From Clostridiaceae bacterium (lineage in GTDB: Bacteria; Bacillota; Clostridia; DSM-8532), in contig DULR01000033.1 of the NCBI GenBank assembly GCA_012840245.1, forward strand, positions 1 through 43,713: DNA of 43,713 nucleotides, in the 5' to 3' direction. Below the pieces are notes generated by a model. The model was not told the DNA's origin, searched no databases, and saw only the letters and a program-made list of their open reading frames with translations. A program made the position numbers and the translations under genes. Of the stretch, positions 31,972 through 40,913 are shown piece after piece; position 1 is the stretch's first letter; every line of letters begins with the position of its first letter.

Positions 31972-33192
31972 ATGTTTATAACCAATGATATGTGTTTCAG
32001 GCTTAAAGAGAAGTACGGTACACCGCTTTACGTTTATTCCGAAGAGATTTTGAGAGAAAAATGCAGGGATATGAAAAATCTTCTTCCCAATAAGAATGTC
32101 AGGATCAACTATTCGGCAAAAGCCAATACAAACCTTGAAATACTTAAGATAATAAGAGAAGAGGGACTGGACGTCGACGCCATGTCTCCCGGAGAAATAT
32201 ATATCGAGCTTATGGCAGGATTTAAGCCCGAGCAGATATTTTATATCAGCAACAACGTATCGGCTGAGGAAATGAAGCATGCCATAGACAGAAATATCCT
32301 GGTAGGCGTTGATTCCCTTTCCCAGCTTGAAACGTTCGGACAGATAAATCCCGGAGGAAGGGTGGCGGTACGCTTCAATCCCGGGATCGGTGCAGGCCAT
32401 CATGAGAAGGTCATAACTGCGGGAAAGAAGACAAAATTCGGGGTACAGAAAGAATTCATACCTGAGGTCAAAGCCATCCTTCAGAAATACAATCTTACTT
32501 TGGCGGGAATCAACCAGCATATAGGTTCCCTGTTCCTGGACGGAAAGGCATATGTTGATGGTGTGAAGTCTTTCCTGGAGATTGCCAGAGAGTTTCCGTC
32601 ATTATCGTTCATTGATATGGGCGGAGGCTTTGGCGTGCCATACAGGAAGGAAGAAAAACCTCTTGATCTGAATAAACTGGGAGATGAACTTGATAAGGTT
32701 CTGTCAGACTTCCTGAAAGAATATCCTAATAAGGATGTAGTATTCAAGATGGAGCCAGGACGGTATATCGTGGCCGAATGTGGCATTTTGCTTGGGACCG
32801 TTCATTCTGTCAAGAAAAACTACGATAATACCTATATAGGAACAGACATTGGTTTCAATGTCCTTGTACGTCCTGTAATGTATGATTCATGGCATGAAGT
32901 GGCCATCATAAAGAAAGGTGATGGCGCAGGTACCGGTGAAGAAACAGCCACAATAGTGGGCAATATATGTGAAACAGGAGATATCCTTGCCAAAGACAGA
33001 AAACTTCCGAAAGCTCAGGTCGGCGATATGGTTGTTGCATTCAATGCCGGGGCATACGGTTATGCCATGTCCTCAAATTACAACTGCCGCTTAAGGCCAG
33101 CCGAAGTTCTGATCGATAAAAACGGGAACGACAGACTGATAAGAAGAAGAGATACCCTGGAATCACTTGTTCAGAACTTTATAACAGAGTAG
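31972..33192 (+). CDS. lysA: Diaminopimelate decarboxylase
   Basis: 406-residue PLP enzyme that converts meso-diaminopimelate to lysine in the cytoplasm. PLP lysine Lys50 in NYSAKAN, the glycine-rich phosphate site DMGGGFGVPY, the EPGRYIV substrate region, and the subunit-bridging ICETGDILA motif with the catalytic Cys. The alanine racemase-type TIM barrel (about 30-290) and C-terminal sheet domain are complete. ATG with AAAGGAG upstream. Confidence 0.92.
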   Translation: MFITNDMCFRLKEKYGTPLYVYSEEILREKCRDMKNLLPNKNVRINYSAKANTNLEILKIIREEGLDVDAMSPGEIYIELMAGFKPEQIFYISNNVSAEEMKHAIDRNILVGVDSLSQLETFGQINPGGRVAVRFNPGIGAGHHEKVITAGKKTKFGVQKEFIPEVKAILQKYNLTLAGINQHIGSLFLDGKAYVDGVKSFLEIAREFPSLSFIDMGGGFGVPYRKEEKPLDLNKLGDELDKVLSDFLKEYPNKDVVFKMEPGRYIVAECGILLGTVHSVKKNYDNTYIGTDIGFNVLVRPVMYDSWHEVAIIKKGDGAGTGEETATIVGNICETGDILAKDRKLPKAQVGDMVVAFNAGAYGYAMSSNYNCRLRPAEVLIDKNGNDRLIRRRDTLESLVQNFITE

Positions 33193-33293
33193 ATCGGTTC
33201 CGGATCATTGGAAAAGCGCTCCTTACTTGTTAATCCGGGCGCAGCGAGGAATTCGCATGCTCGGAACATCAGACCTGATATAGAGGTATTTTA

Positions 33294-34472
33294 ATGATCG
33301 ATAAACTGGTTAAAACGTTCATAAAGGACTACCAGAAAACCACATCACCGGTTGTCAGGACAAGATATGCCATTTTAGCCGGTGCAGTTGGCATCATATC
33401 CAACCTGGTCCTTTTTGCTATAAAGCTTATCGCAGGAACTTTGTTCAGGAGCATATCGGTTACCGCTGATGCCGTAAACAACCTTACCGATGCCGGCTCT
33501 TCGATAATCACTCTGGTCGGCTTCAAAATATCCAGCAAGCCTGCCGATGACAAGCATCCTTATGGGCATGCGCGGGCTGAATATATAACAGGGTTTGTTA
33601 TATCTGTAGTGATCCTGCTTTTAGGTTTCGAGCTTATAAAATCATCATTCTTCAAGATCATAGATCCTGAGCCGGTCAAGTTCAGCTATATCACTGTCGC
33701 TGTGCTTGTGGTGTCTATTTTTGTCAAGCTGTGGCAAAGCTTGTTCAACAAAAACCTGAGCAAAAGGATCAATTCTGCAGCCCTTGAAGCTACAGGCCAG
33801 GACAGCATGAATGACGTTATCTCCACTGGCGCCGTATTGGCTTCTGCTATCTTTGCCAGACTGACCGGAATACAAGTTGACGGCTATATGGGGATAGCTG
33901 TGGCGCTTTTTATCATCTATTCGGGAATAAAACTGATATTGGAGACTATGAACCTTCTTATGGGCACTGCGCCTGATGAAGAACTGGTTTCGGATATTGA
34001 ACGGAAGATCCTTGGATATGAAGGAGTTCTGGGCATTCATGACCTGGTCGTCCATAGCTATGGGGCTGACAATTATTTTGCGTCTGTTCATGTCGAGGTA
34101 CCTGCAGACAGGGATGTGCTGGAGAGCCATGATCTTATGGACGTAATAGAGAGGGATGTTTTTGCAGAGCTCAATGTCAATTTGGTAATACATATGGATC
34201 CGATAGTCACTGATGACGAAATGGTAAATTCGTTGAGAAGACAGGTCAACGACATTCTGGCCAAAATAGACAGTGAGCTTTCCATGCATGATTTCAGGGT
34301 CGTAGTTGGCAAGACCCACAGCAACCTTATCTTTGACGTAGTGGTACCGCCTGCTTACAAAATAAGTGATACGCAGCTGAGGGAGCTCCTTGATGCCGAA
34401 ATCAAAAAAATCGACTCCACTTACAACAGTGTCATAACTATAGACAGGAAATATATATCGACAACACATTGA
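33294..34472 (+). CDS. Cation diffusion facilitator (CDF) transporter
   Basis: 392-residue metal/proton antiporter of the CDF family, an efflux pump for zinc, manganese, iron or cobalt. Six membrane helices with metal-site motifs DAVNNLTDAGSS in helix 2 and DSMNDVIS in helix 5, and the signature HPYGHARAEY. The cytoplasmic C-terminal dimerisation domain is followed by an extra region of about 80 residues (about 310-392) not present in short CDF proteins. Given the zinc-uptake operon nearby, a counter-acting exporter is plausible, but the metal is not determined. Confidence 0.88.
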   Translation: MIDKLVKTFIKDYQKTTSPVVRTRYAILAGAVGIISNLVLFAIKLIAGTLFRSISVTADAVNNLTDAGSSIITLVGFKISSKPADDKHPYGHARAEYITGFVISVVILLLGFELIKSSFFKIIDPEPVKFSYITVAVLVVSIFVKLWQSLFNKNLSKRINSAALEATGQDSMNDVISTGAVLASAIFARLTGIQVDGYMGIAVALFIIYSGIKLILETMNLLMGTAPDEELVSDIERKILGYEGVLGIHDLVVHSYGADNYFASVHVEVPADRDVLESHDLMDVIERDVFAELNVNLVIHMDPIVTDDEMVNSLRRQVNDILAKIDSELSMHDFRVVVGKTHSNLIFDVVVPPAYKISDTQLRELLDAEIKKIDSTYNSVITIDRKYISTTH

Positions 34473-34590
34473 TCATATGGGTATTACGTTTTATATTTCT
34501 TTTTTTATGTGGGTTGTCATGGCATTTTAATGAATTGAAAGCAAAGCATATGAAAATAATATGAATAAACTGGTTAATACGAGGTATGCC

Positions 34591-34878
34591 ATGAATGTCG
34601 GATTACGCATAGTCCTGATCATTTCGGTAATGGGTGTTTTGGTTGCCGGTCTCCAGATTGTGATCTGGCGTATGTCAAAGGGAAAAGTGTTCTTCAAATA
34701 TATTCCAACACTTGTCCTTCTTATAATCGTCCTTGTATGCATAGTCAAATCCATCTGGTTTTCAACGGGTATGGAGGATCTGGCATATTTTATCACAGCC
34801 ATGCTGGCTGCGGGCGTACTTGCCGTATCCCTTGTAACAGGCATCATTATCGACATTGTTACAAAACCACGCAGATAA
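34591..34878 (+). CDS. Small membrane protein, unknown function
   Basis: 95 residues, three predicted membrane helices (about 5-27, 37-55, 66-88) separated by short basic loops, ending KPRR. I chose the ATG at 34591, which has GAGGT five bases upstream; an in-frame ATG at 34561 would add ten residues but lacks a ribosome binding site. No family recognised. An inverted-repeat element follows ten bases after the stop. Confidence 0.6.
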   Translation: MNVGLRIVLIISVMGVLVAGLQIVIWRMSKGKVFFKYIPTLVLLIIVLVCIVKSIWFSTGMEDLAYFITAMLAAGVLAVSLVTGIIIDIVTKPRR

Positions 34879-34888
34879 CGCAGGATCA

Positions 34889-34960
34889 AGGGGATGGTTC
34901 CTCTGCGCACTTATACCGGCAAAAATCTTTGAGTTTTAGTGCGCAGGGGAACCATCCCCT
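34889..34960. repeat. Inverted-repeat element, GGGAC-GGTT family, copy 2
   Basis: Left arm 34889-34911 (starts AGGGGATGGTTCC) and right arm 34938-34960 (ends GGAACCATCCCCT) are inverted with 22 of 23 positions matching, around a 26-base loop. The arms resemble the element at 20531-20579. It lies between the convergent membrane protein and gerQ genes and may serve as a bidirectional terminator. Confidence 0.75.
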
Positions 34961-34976
34961 ATGATTCGTCTGCACT

Positions 34977-35471
34977 TTAATAATAAAACTTCATAAATTT
35001 GATCGAATAGAAATCACATAGCAGGATGTCATCACTTTCTATTTCGTTGATCAGGATGTAATTTGCCCCAACAGCAAGAAGCGTACCTGTTTTGTCAACC
35101 AGAGTATTTGTTCCTATCAGGAACTCAACTGTTACTCTTCGTCCGATTTGTGTTCTCATAAAACCATTCATGTACATCAGGCTTTCTGTAGTTACCGGCA
35201 TAGGCTGATCCCAGGGTACGATCGGCTCAATATCCTGGGGCGTTGCTGCTGCCTGCTGCCGGATCCGTTGCTGTGCAATCGGTGCAGTTCCCAAACCCGG
35301 CCCTTGCGGAATGCCGGTTGGCAATTGACTTAAAAGATCCTGCCTTGGAGGTGTAACAGGCTGTGTCATTGGCATTAAACCCTGGGTGGACATACCGGTG
35401 CCGCATCCCGGGCAGGGTGAGACATCAAAGGGCTGCATACCCATATACTGATCATAACCATTCATATCCAT
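34977..35471 (-). CDS. gerQ: Spore coat protein GerQ-like
   Basis: 164 residues. The C-terminal ~70 residues (MNGFMRTQIGRRVTVEFLIGTNT, GTLLAVGANYILINEIESDDILLCDFYSIKFMKFYY) match the GerQ domain, a coat protein needed for CwlJ function in germination. The N-terminal half is Gln/Pro/Met-rich and carries CPGCG; it has no lysine, whereas Bacillus GerQ is cross-linked by transglutaminase through lysines in its N-terminal part. It lies immediately downstream of cwlJ on the same strand, the same pair as in Bacillus, so expression late in sporulation is expected. Confidence 0.85.
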   Translation of the reverse strand: MDMNGYDQYMGMQPFDVSPCPGCGTGMSTQGLMPMTQPVTPPRQDLLSQLPTGIPQGPGLGTAPIAQQRIRQQAAATPQDIEPIVPWDQPMPVTTESLMYMNGFMRTQIGRRVTVEFLIGTNTLVDKTGTLLAVGANYILINEIESDDILLCDFYSIKFMKFYY

Positions 35472-35501
35472 AAACCTCTTTTCTATAAATAATTATTACA
35501 T

Positions 35502-35945
35502 TCAGGTCTTTGCATATAGCTGTGTAGGTGTATAAAAGCAGTGCTGGACAACCCGGTTATAATACACTCCTGACTGATTTCGGGGGAAATATGAGGCGCA
35601 GTTCGGAATAAAGGGATTATAATACCACAGGCAGTTGTCAACAGCGAGGGACTTGTTCCCGGACAAAGCCCAATCGGCAATATCATAATGGACCTGCAGA
35701 GGGGTCATGTTGTAAATGTTCTGAGGATTGTATTGTCCTGCAACGACTTCCTTGACGCATGTAAACTGGTCAGGCTGCATGATCACACATCTCAGATCGC
35801 CCCGGCATACTCTCTGATATTCCCCATAAGGTACGTGAACCCTGTTCATAACGACTGTCGCAACAGCCTTCATGCCGTTGTCGCCTTCCCCTTCCGCTTC
35901 GCACCTGATGATTCTGGCAAGTAGTTCTCTGGCAGATAAGGGCAT
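35502..35945 (-). CDS. cwlJ: Spore cortex-lytic enzyme CwlJ (SleB/CwlJ hydrolase)
   Basis: 147 residues, essentially only the hydrolase_2 domain, as in CwlJ rather than SleB (no signal peptide or peptidoglycan-binding domain). The catalytic Glu is in the motif IIRCEAEGEG; AVATVVMNRV, QPDQFTCV and the closing NRVVQHCFY region fit the family. It degrades muramic-lactam-containing cortex during germination. AAAAAGGTGAT precedes the ATG. It forms an operon with gerQ (30 bases apart). Confidence 0.92.
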   Translation of the reverse strand: MPLSARELLARIIRCEAEGEGDNGMKAVATVVMNRVHVPYGEYQRVCRGDLRCVIMQPDQFTCVKEVVAGQYNPQNIYNMTPLQVHYDIADWALSGNKSLAVDNCLWYYNPFIPNCASYFPRNQSGVYYNRVVQHCFYTPTQLYAKT

Positions 35946-36018
35946 TGTAGATCACCTTTTTCTTTCTAAGGGGCTTGTTTAGCTCTAGTAGTATTATATT
36001 AAAGAGTTGGACTGGTTG

Positions 36019-37095
36019 TTACCGAATGAGGAGGGAGCTGTCCAGGATCTGTGGAACGGCAGGATCCTTGATATCATAGACTCTGAAGTAATCATTAAGC
36101 TCAGGATCTTTCATTACAGCAGATCGGTTTTTATTTAGAAGTCTGACTATATTATATACATCTATCCATATTTCGTTGACGCTTTCCTTCTGGCTTTCAT
36201 CAAAAATAAGCTGCATACCGAAATGAAGATGAGGAGTCTTGATATTGTTCACATTTGGTTTGGTGCTGTAACCGGTCATGCCAAGATAACCGATGACATC
36301 ACCCGCCTTTACCACCTGTCCTTCTGATAGTGTGTTATTATACGGATGGTTTTTGCGCAGGTGGGCATAGTAATAGTATCTCAGCCCGTCAAAGCTTCTG
36401 ATGCCTATACGCCAGCCGCCGTACTGGTTCCAGCCCATGGCTTCTACAATACCTGATTCCACGGCGATGATGGGGGTTCCGACACTTCCCATCAGATCGT
36501 TCCCCAGATGCTTTCTTGAAAAACCATAGGAACGGCTGTTGCCGAAGTCGTCATAATGAGAATATCCGTAGCCTTTTGCAATAGGTGAGAAAGCTTTCAG
36601 TCCATATTTTTTGACAAACTTCTTCTGACCCGGATTGTCCTTGTCATCGACCTCTATTTCGAATTCGCCCACGAATCCTCCCAAAACAGCCGAGTAGGCT
36701 TCATAATAATATGGATAATATTTGAGGTCTTTGGCAAGCTCACTTATCTGCTTGCCGTTTTTAAGTTCCTTTACAAGATTGTCAAGAGTGGAGTTTTTGT
36801 GCTTTTTGAAGTTCCCGCCGCACTTGGCTGCACAATAAGCCAGAAGCTCTATCCAGTTGAGTTTGGTCTCGGTTCCATATGACTTTATGTCAAGAGTAAG
36901 TGTTTTTTCCAGCAGGGAATAGGGGACATTGAAATCCACCCACTTGATGAACTTTTTATCCTCGTCCATCTTGACGGTGTATAAAGAATCAGGACTTAAC
37001 AGTAAAAGCGCACGGGCAATTATCGCCAATGCCAGAACAACTGCTGCAGTTAACGCGAAAACCATGATACTTCTTTTACGGAGAACGATAATCAA
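36019..37095 (-). CDS. M23 family peptidase, membrane-anchored
   Basis: 358 residues from the TTG at 37095, which has GGGGTG five bases upstream; longer in-frame starts lack a ribosome binding site. N-terminal membrane helix (about 12-33), a middle region of about 150 residues rich in Tyr/Lys (NWIELLAYCAAKCGGNF resembles a small lysozyme-like helper region), then the LytM/M23 metallopeptidase domain with zinc ligands in HLGNDLMG and HLHFGMQ. It acts on cell wall peptides outside the membrane. Related proteins include SpoIIQ- and SpoIVFA-like factors, but no specific sporulation role can be read. Confidence 0.85.
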   Translation of the reverse strand: MIIVLRKRSIMVFALTAAVVLALAIIARALLLLSPDSLYTVKMDEDKKFIKWVDFNVPYSLLEKTLTLDIKSYGTETKLNWIELLAYCAAKCGGNFKKHKNSTLDNLVKELKNGKQISELAKDLKYYPYYYEAYSAVLGGFVGEFEIEVDDKDNPGQKKFVKKYGLKAFSPIAKGYGYSHYDDFGNSRSYGFSRKHLGNDLMGSVGTPIIAVESGIVEAMGWNQYGGWRIGIRSFDGLRYYYYAHLRKNHPYNNTLSEGQVVKAGDVIGYLGMTGYSTKPNVNNIKTPHLHFGMQLIFDESQKESVNEIWIDVYNIVRLLNKNRSAVMKDPELNDYFRVYDIKDPAVPQILDSSLLIR

Positions 37096-37213
37096 GATAT
37101 CACCCCATGCATAAGCACCATTAAAAGAATATGGCGATAGATCATAAATATTCTTATGTTTTAAGGCAGATTGTGACCTGCATATTATGTATTGAGTTAT
37201 CGGGGAGGAAGTA

Positions 37214-37822
37214 ATGATGATGAAATATATATACAATGCAGAAAGAGGAGTGGAGTATGCCCGCGCATACGCTGATTATTACCGCGTAAGCGAAGATAAA
37301 AGGCTGTTTTTTTACGGTATCAACGACTGTACCAATTTCTGCAGCCAGTGTGTCTGGGCTGCCTATGGCGGCTGGTTACCGGGTTTTGATGATAAAAAAA
37401 TTGAAGAAAATAAAAAAAGGATCAACAGTAATATAAGAATGGTACCGTATATCTGGTACGGCTCCCGCTATTTCAGCGGATCGAACAAGTGGTGCCGTGT
37501 GGAAGAATTCTATGAGTATTCGGTTTCCATGAAAAGCAACGGACCTATGGCATACAAAATATATGAAGGCGACTGGATAAGTTTTGATCCTGCAATGGTA
37601 AAAGAGGGAGACGTAATACAAATGGTGATAAAGTCTTACGCTCCCTACAGATACGGACATTGCCTCTATGTAACTCAAAGAGGAAGTACGACGAAACAGA
37701 TCAAAATCTGCTGTCATACCTATGACAGGCTGGACACTCCGCTGAGCGAATTTTCAGACCAGCCCGGCGAGTACATAAAACTGCGTGTCATAAGGTTCAA
37801 GGATGCTTATTTTACAAAGTAG
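37214..37822 (+). CDS. Amidase-domain (Amidase_6) protein
   Basis: 202 residues. Begins YIYNAERGVEYARAYADYY and NDCTNFCSQCVWAAYGGW, the NlpC/P60-like 'putative amidase' domain with catalytic Cys in DCTNFxSQ and the His in YGHCLYV. No signal peptide, so it may act in the mother cell or spore. ATG with GGGGAGGAA upstream. It diverges from the M23 gene, and its last 11 bases overlap the convergent phospholipase-like gene. Confidence 0.82.
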   Translation: MMMKYIYNAERGVEYARAYADYYRVSEDKRLFFYGINDCTNFCSQCVWAAYGGWLPGFDDKKIEENKKRINSNIRMVPYIWYGSRYFSGSNKWCRVEEFYEYSVSMKSNGPMAYKIYEGDWISFDPAMVKEGDVIQMVIKSYAPYRYGHCLYVTQRGSTTKQIKICCHTYDRLDTPLSEFSDQPGEYIKLRVIRFKDAYFTK

Positions 37823-38417
37823 CCGGGACTTTGACCAAGCCCTTGAAACGGTCCTCATTCTCCCTGCCAGCCAATGAATGGGTCAGGATACTCTCATTGA
37901 GCTTTGTGACGGCAAACAGGGCATAACGTATATCGTTGACATCCGAGGCTTTTTTGCTTGCATAGTCTTTGTTGTGAGTTATTATGAAATCTCTGAGGTT
38001 TCTGAGACCCAGAGTGGTTTTATTCTCATCAAGAAGCTTTCTGTATGCCCTAAGCCCTTTTCTGTACCTTGCTATCATCATCAGCTCATAATAGCCGTGG
38101 TGAGCTTTCGAACCTTTATAGCCTTCATTATGGGGAAGGCAGAAAAAGTCCGAAAGGTAATGGTTCATGGCCCCAAGTCTCTTTGCAAACTGGTATGAGC
38201 TGGGGGAACAGCTGTCGTTGTTCAAAAGCTTGTCCTTTGAAGAAACAACGTGGGAGAGGGCGTCTCTCATGTAATGAGGGCACTCTCCATATTTCCTGCT
38301 TATATCGGGTAATATGTTCCCATATAAAAAACCGCGAAGGTTCAGTGTTACTCCAAGGGTTTTTTTCATCCTGTTTCTTACGGTCCAGGCAAACATAAGA
38401 TGTACGATTATATTCAT
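37812..38417 (-). CDS. Zinc-dependent phospholipase C-like protein
   Basis: 201 residues with the Zn_dep_PLPC fold signatures: the N-terminal HLMFAW, GNILPDI (Asp ligand), HYMRD, and AMNHYLSDFFCLPHNEGY with several histidine/aspartate ligands. Such proteins are common in Clostridia, usually lack a signal peptide as here, and their substrate is unknown. An AGGAGGT ribosome binding site precedes the ATG. Convergent overlap of 11 bases with the amidase gene. Confidence 0.8.
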   Translation of the reverse strand: MNIIVHLMFAWTVRNRMKKTLGVTLNLRGFLYGNILPDISRKYGECPHYMRDALSHVVSSKDKLLNNDSCSPSSYQFAKRLGAMNHYLSDFFCLPHNEGYKGSKAHHGYYELMMIARYRKGLRAYRKLLDENKTTLGLRNLRDFIITHNKDYASKKASDVNDIRYALFAVTKLNESILTHSLAGRENEDRFKGLVKVPATL

Positions 38418-38783
38418 TATAGGACCTCCTAAGATGTACCATTGATGTCAATATTGCTGCATTTTCTATAGTACAACAAACAGCAGGATGCATGCACTAG
38501 TAAATAATACCGTCTGTTTTATCCGGCATCCATGTTTTTATTCAGGATTATAGCGTTAAAAATTTCGGGTCTGCATTTTGCCTGTTTTCTATTTTTAGCA
38601 GTGAGGGGCATATAATTCATAAAAGCTGTCACCAGCATCACCTGATTATGCTACAATAATAATAGGGTTCATTAATCGTGAAGATGCGGATTAACAGTTC
38701 TAAAAGAATGTTTGGAGCTGTAAATATCAATAGGCAGAAGGTATTCATCCTTCTGCCGGCATATAGGAAGGACAGGTTGAGCA
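38418..38783. other. Intergenic region, no gene seen
   Basis: 366 bases between divergent genes. I see no convincing reading frame. It holds a perfect nine-pair hairpin GGCAGAAGG / CCTTCTGCC (38733-38757) just before the ribosome binding site of the downstream glycosylase gene, and AT-rich -10-like hexamers (CTACAATAATAAT near 38651) with no good -35. Confidence 0.6.
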
Positions 38784-39269
38784 ATGATTGATCATCCTTT
38801 TGAACCGATTTACCATTCGCATTCGAGAATTCTGATACTGGGATCTTTTCCTTCGGTCAGATCCCGGGAGGAAAATTTCTATTACGGGCATCCCCAGAAC
38901 AGATTCTGGAAAGTGATTTCCTGTCTCACTGGGCATAAGCTTCCTGAAACCATCGAAGAGAAAAAAGAGCTTCTTGCCTGCGAAGGCATTGCGCTTTGGG
39001 ATGTTGTGAAGAGCTGTGACATTGATCAGTCAAAGGACAGCTCAATAATGAATCCTGTTGCCAATGATCTTTCAGTTATTCTTTCCAGCTGCCATATCGA
39101 AGCTATTTTTACCAATGGAAAAAAGGCTGATGAATTATACAGAAAGCTATGCTATCCTCAAACCCGCATAAAAAGCCAGTACCTTCCATCCACAAGCCCT
39201 GCTAACGGACATTACAGTCTTGAACGTCTCATGTGGGAGTGGAGTGTAATACTTAAATATTTGAAGTAA
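38784..39269 (+). CDS. Hypoxanthine-DNA glycosylase (UDG family 6)
   Basis: 161-residue base-excision repair enzyme that removes hypoxanthine from deaminated DNA. Motif I reads ILILGSFPSVRSREENFYYGHPQNRFWKVI, with the NRFW segment typical of the Mug/HDG group, and the C-terminal motif STSPANGHYSLE corresponds to the catalytic loop. ATG with GAAGGACAGG upstream. Single gene followed closely by the yhhN-like gene. Confidence 0.87.
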   Translation: MIDHPFEPIYHSHSRILILGSFPSVRSREENFYYGHPQNRFWKVISCLTGHKLPETIEEKKELLACEGIALWDVVKSCDIDQSKDSSIMNPVANDLSVILSSCHIEAIFTNGKKADELYRKLCYPQTRIKSQYLPSTSPANGHYSLERLMWEWSVILKYLK

Positions 39270-39332
39270 CCTTAATGCAATTATATGGGGAATATTGTAA
39301 AATATAAGAATCACATGTTATTGGGGTTGTAT

Positions 39333-40028
39333 ATGATGAACGATATCGCGCCAATAATGGGAGTCCTTGTTCTTTTAGCTTTGATCATATTACTTGTCTG
39401 TCTTTTATCAAAAGGCAGGTATCAGAATTTTAAGAAACGTCTGATACTAAAAAGCCTGTGCAGCCTCATGTTCTGGCTTTTCGGCTGGATTGCGCTCTGG
39501 TATGCGAAATCAGATGTGGTTCCGTTCACTGCCTTCATGATGGCAGGCTTTACTTTGTCGGTCTTTGGTGATGTGTTCCTTGCTTTTAAAACCGGTCATG
39601 CTTTTCTTTTAGGACTTCTATCCTTTTTCCTGGCTCATGTTGCCTATAGTGTCAGCTTTATCATGAGGTACGGATTCAGCATGAACAGTTTAGTTGCTTT
39701 CGCGGTAATCAGTTTGGTTTTTCTGGTTGTCATAAACTTTTCAGGCTTGTTTGATCTTAAAGAAATGCTTGTACCGGCAAATCTGTATCTGATAATCATA
39801 TCTTTTATGCTTGCAAATGCGATAGGCGGGTTGCTTTCAATAAGTGAAGGATTTCTCACTACTGTTTTGACTGCCTTTGGTGCTTTGCTGTTTTTTATCT
39901 CTGATTTTATTCTTGCTTATGAAAAATTCTCACCAAGGCAGGGTATGGCGTTGGAAAAACCGGTTCTTGTAACCTATTACAGCGCTCAGATATTCCTGGC
40001 CCTGGGAATGATGACTTTCCTGCTATAG
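39333..40028 (+). CDS. YhhN family membrane protein (lysoplasmalogenase)
   Basis: 231 residues, about eight membrane helices. Family blocks: KSLCSLMFW, FGDVFLAF (acidic residue in helix), FFLAHVAYSVSF, GALLFFISDFILAY and YYSAQIFLALG. Members hydrolyse the vinyl-ether bond of lysoplasmalogens, fitting an anaerobe with plasmalogen lipids. The ATG at 39333 has TTGGGG six bases upstream; an in-frame ATG at 39285 lacks a ribosome binding site. Confidence 0.82.
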   Translation: MMNDIAPIMGVLVLLALIILLVCLLSKGRYQNFKKRLILKSLCSLMFWLFGWIALWYAKSDVVPFTAFMMAGFTLSVFGDVFLAFKTGHAFLLGLLSFFLAHVAYSVSFIMRYGFSMNSLVAFAVISLVFLVVINFSGLFDLKEMLVPANLYLIIISFMLANAIGGLLSISEGFLTTVLTAFGALLFFISDFILAYEKFSPRQGMALEKPVLVTYYSAQIFLALGMMTFLL

Positions 40029-40042
40029 ACAAATCTATTAGA

Positions 40043-40906
40043 TCAGATGTTCCCCATATATACATGCCTTAGATGTTTTTTTGCTACAGAGACGAGGTTT
40101 TCAAGAACAAACCTTGGAGTTACAGGTTTATCGAGCATTTTATACCTGGGAAAGAATCGGGTAAGGTGGAGCGGAATATCAGGGGACAAAGAAGAAAGCC
40201 ACATAGCCATGTTTTCGATCTCCTCTTCCGAATCATTCAGTCCAGGGATAACAAGACAGGTTATTTCGACGTGACAGACCTTTGACGCAATTTCGATGGT
40301 CCGCTTCACATGATCGACATTCCCGTTGCAGATATTCCTGTAGAACTCCTGGCTGAAGCTTTTAAGATCTATGTTCATGGCATCGATAAAGGGAAGCATC
40401 TCCAGCAGGGGAGCTTCCTGAACATATCCGTTGGTCACAAGCACATTTTTCATGCCCCTGTCCCTGATCAGCTTGCAGCAATCCAATACATACTCATAGC
40501 TGATAAAGGGCTCATTATAGGTGTATGCAAGTCCGATGTTCCCTGATTCCTTAAGACAAAAAGCCTTATAGACAAGGTTTTCAGGCGATATAAAGGCTGT
40601 TTCGGGCTTTTCCATGGATATGCCATAGTTCTGGCAGTATGAGCAGGAAAAATTACAGCCGTAACTACCTGCCGAAAGTATCATTGAGCCGGACTGGAAA
40701 CGATAAAGAGGCTTTTTTTCAATAGGGTCCAGAGCAAGGGCGGAGAGCTGGCCATAGCTTTCGGCATACAGCTCTCCGCCTGAGTTGGCTCTTACACAGC
40801 AGATTCCTTTTTTATCAGGTTTTATATGGCAATTATGTGGGCATAGCTGACAGTGGATGACCCCGTTATCGAGCTTCGTATAATACTGTGCTTTGATTCC
40901 TGTCAT
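40043..40906 (-). CDS. amrS: AmmeMemoRadiSam system radical SAM enzyme
   Basis: 287-residue radical S-adenosylmethionine protein. The iron-sulfur motif is C84-x3-C88-x2-C91 in YGCNFSCSYCQ. An N-terminal Cys cluster (C19, C22, C26, C36, C37) precedes it, as usual in this family. Other blocks: TYNEPFISYEYVLD and MNIDLKSFSQEFY. It starts seven bases after the fused Memo-AMMECR1 gene on the same strand. The system is known by co-occurrence; its reaction is unknown to me. Confidence 0.9.
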   Translation of the reverse strand: MTGIKAQYYTKLDNGVIHCQLCPHNCHIKPDKKGICCVRANSGGELYAESYGQLSALALDPIEKKPLYRFQSGSMILSAGSYGCNFSCSYCQNYGISMEKPETAFISPENLVYKAFCLKESGNIGLAYTYNEPFISYEYVLDCCKLIRDRGMKNVLVTNGYVQEAPLLEMLPFIDAMNIDLKSFSQEFYRNICNGNVDHVKRTIEIASKVCHVEITCLVIPGLNDSEEEIENMAMWLSSLSPDIPLHLTRFFPRYKMLDKPVTPRFVLENLVSVAKKHLRHVYMGNI

Positions 40907-40913
40907 GTTCTAC

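Noticed and set aside
31576..32520. Long minus-strand frame (314 codons) across the trmB-like gene and lysA
   Set aside because: It is antisense to two genes with clear motifs and ribosome binding sites, and its translation resembles no protein.
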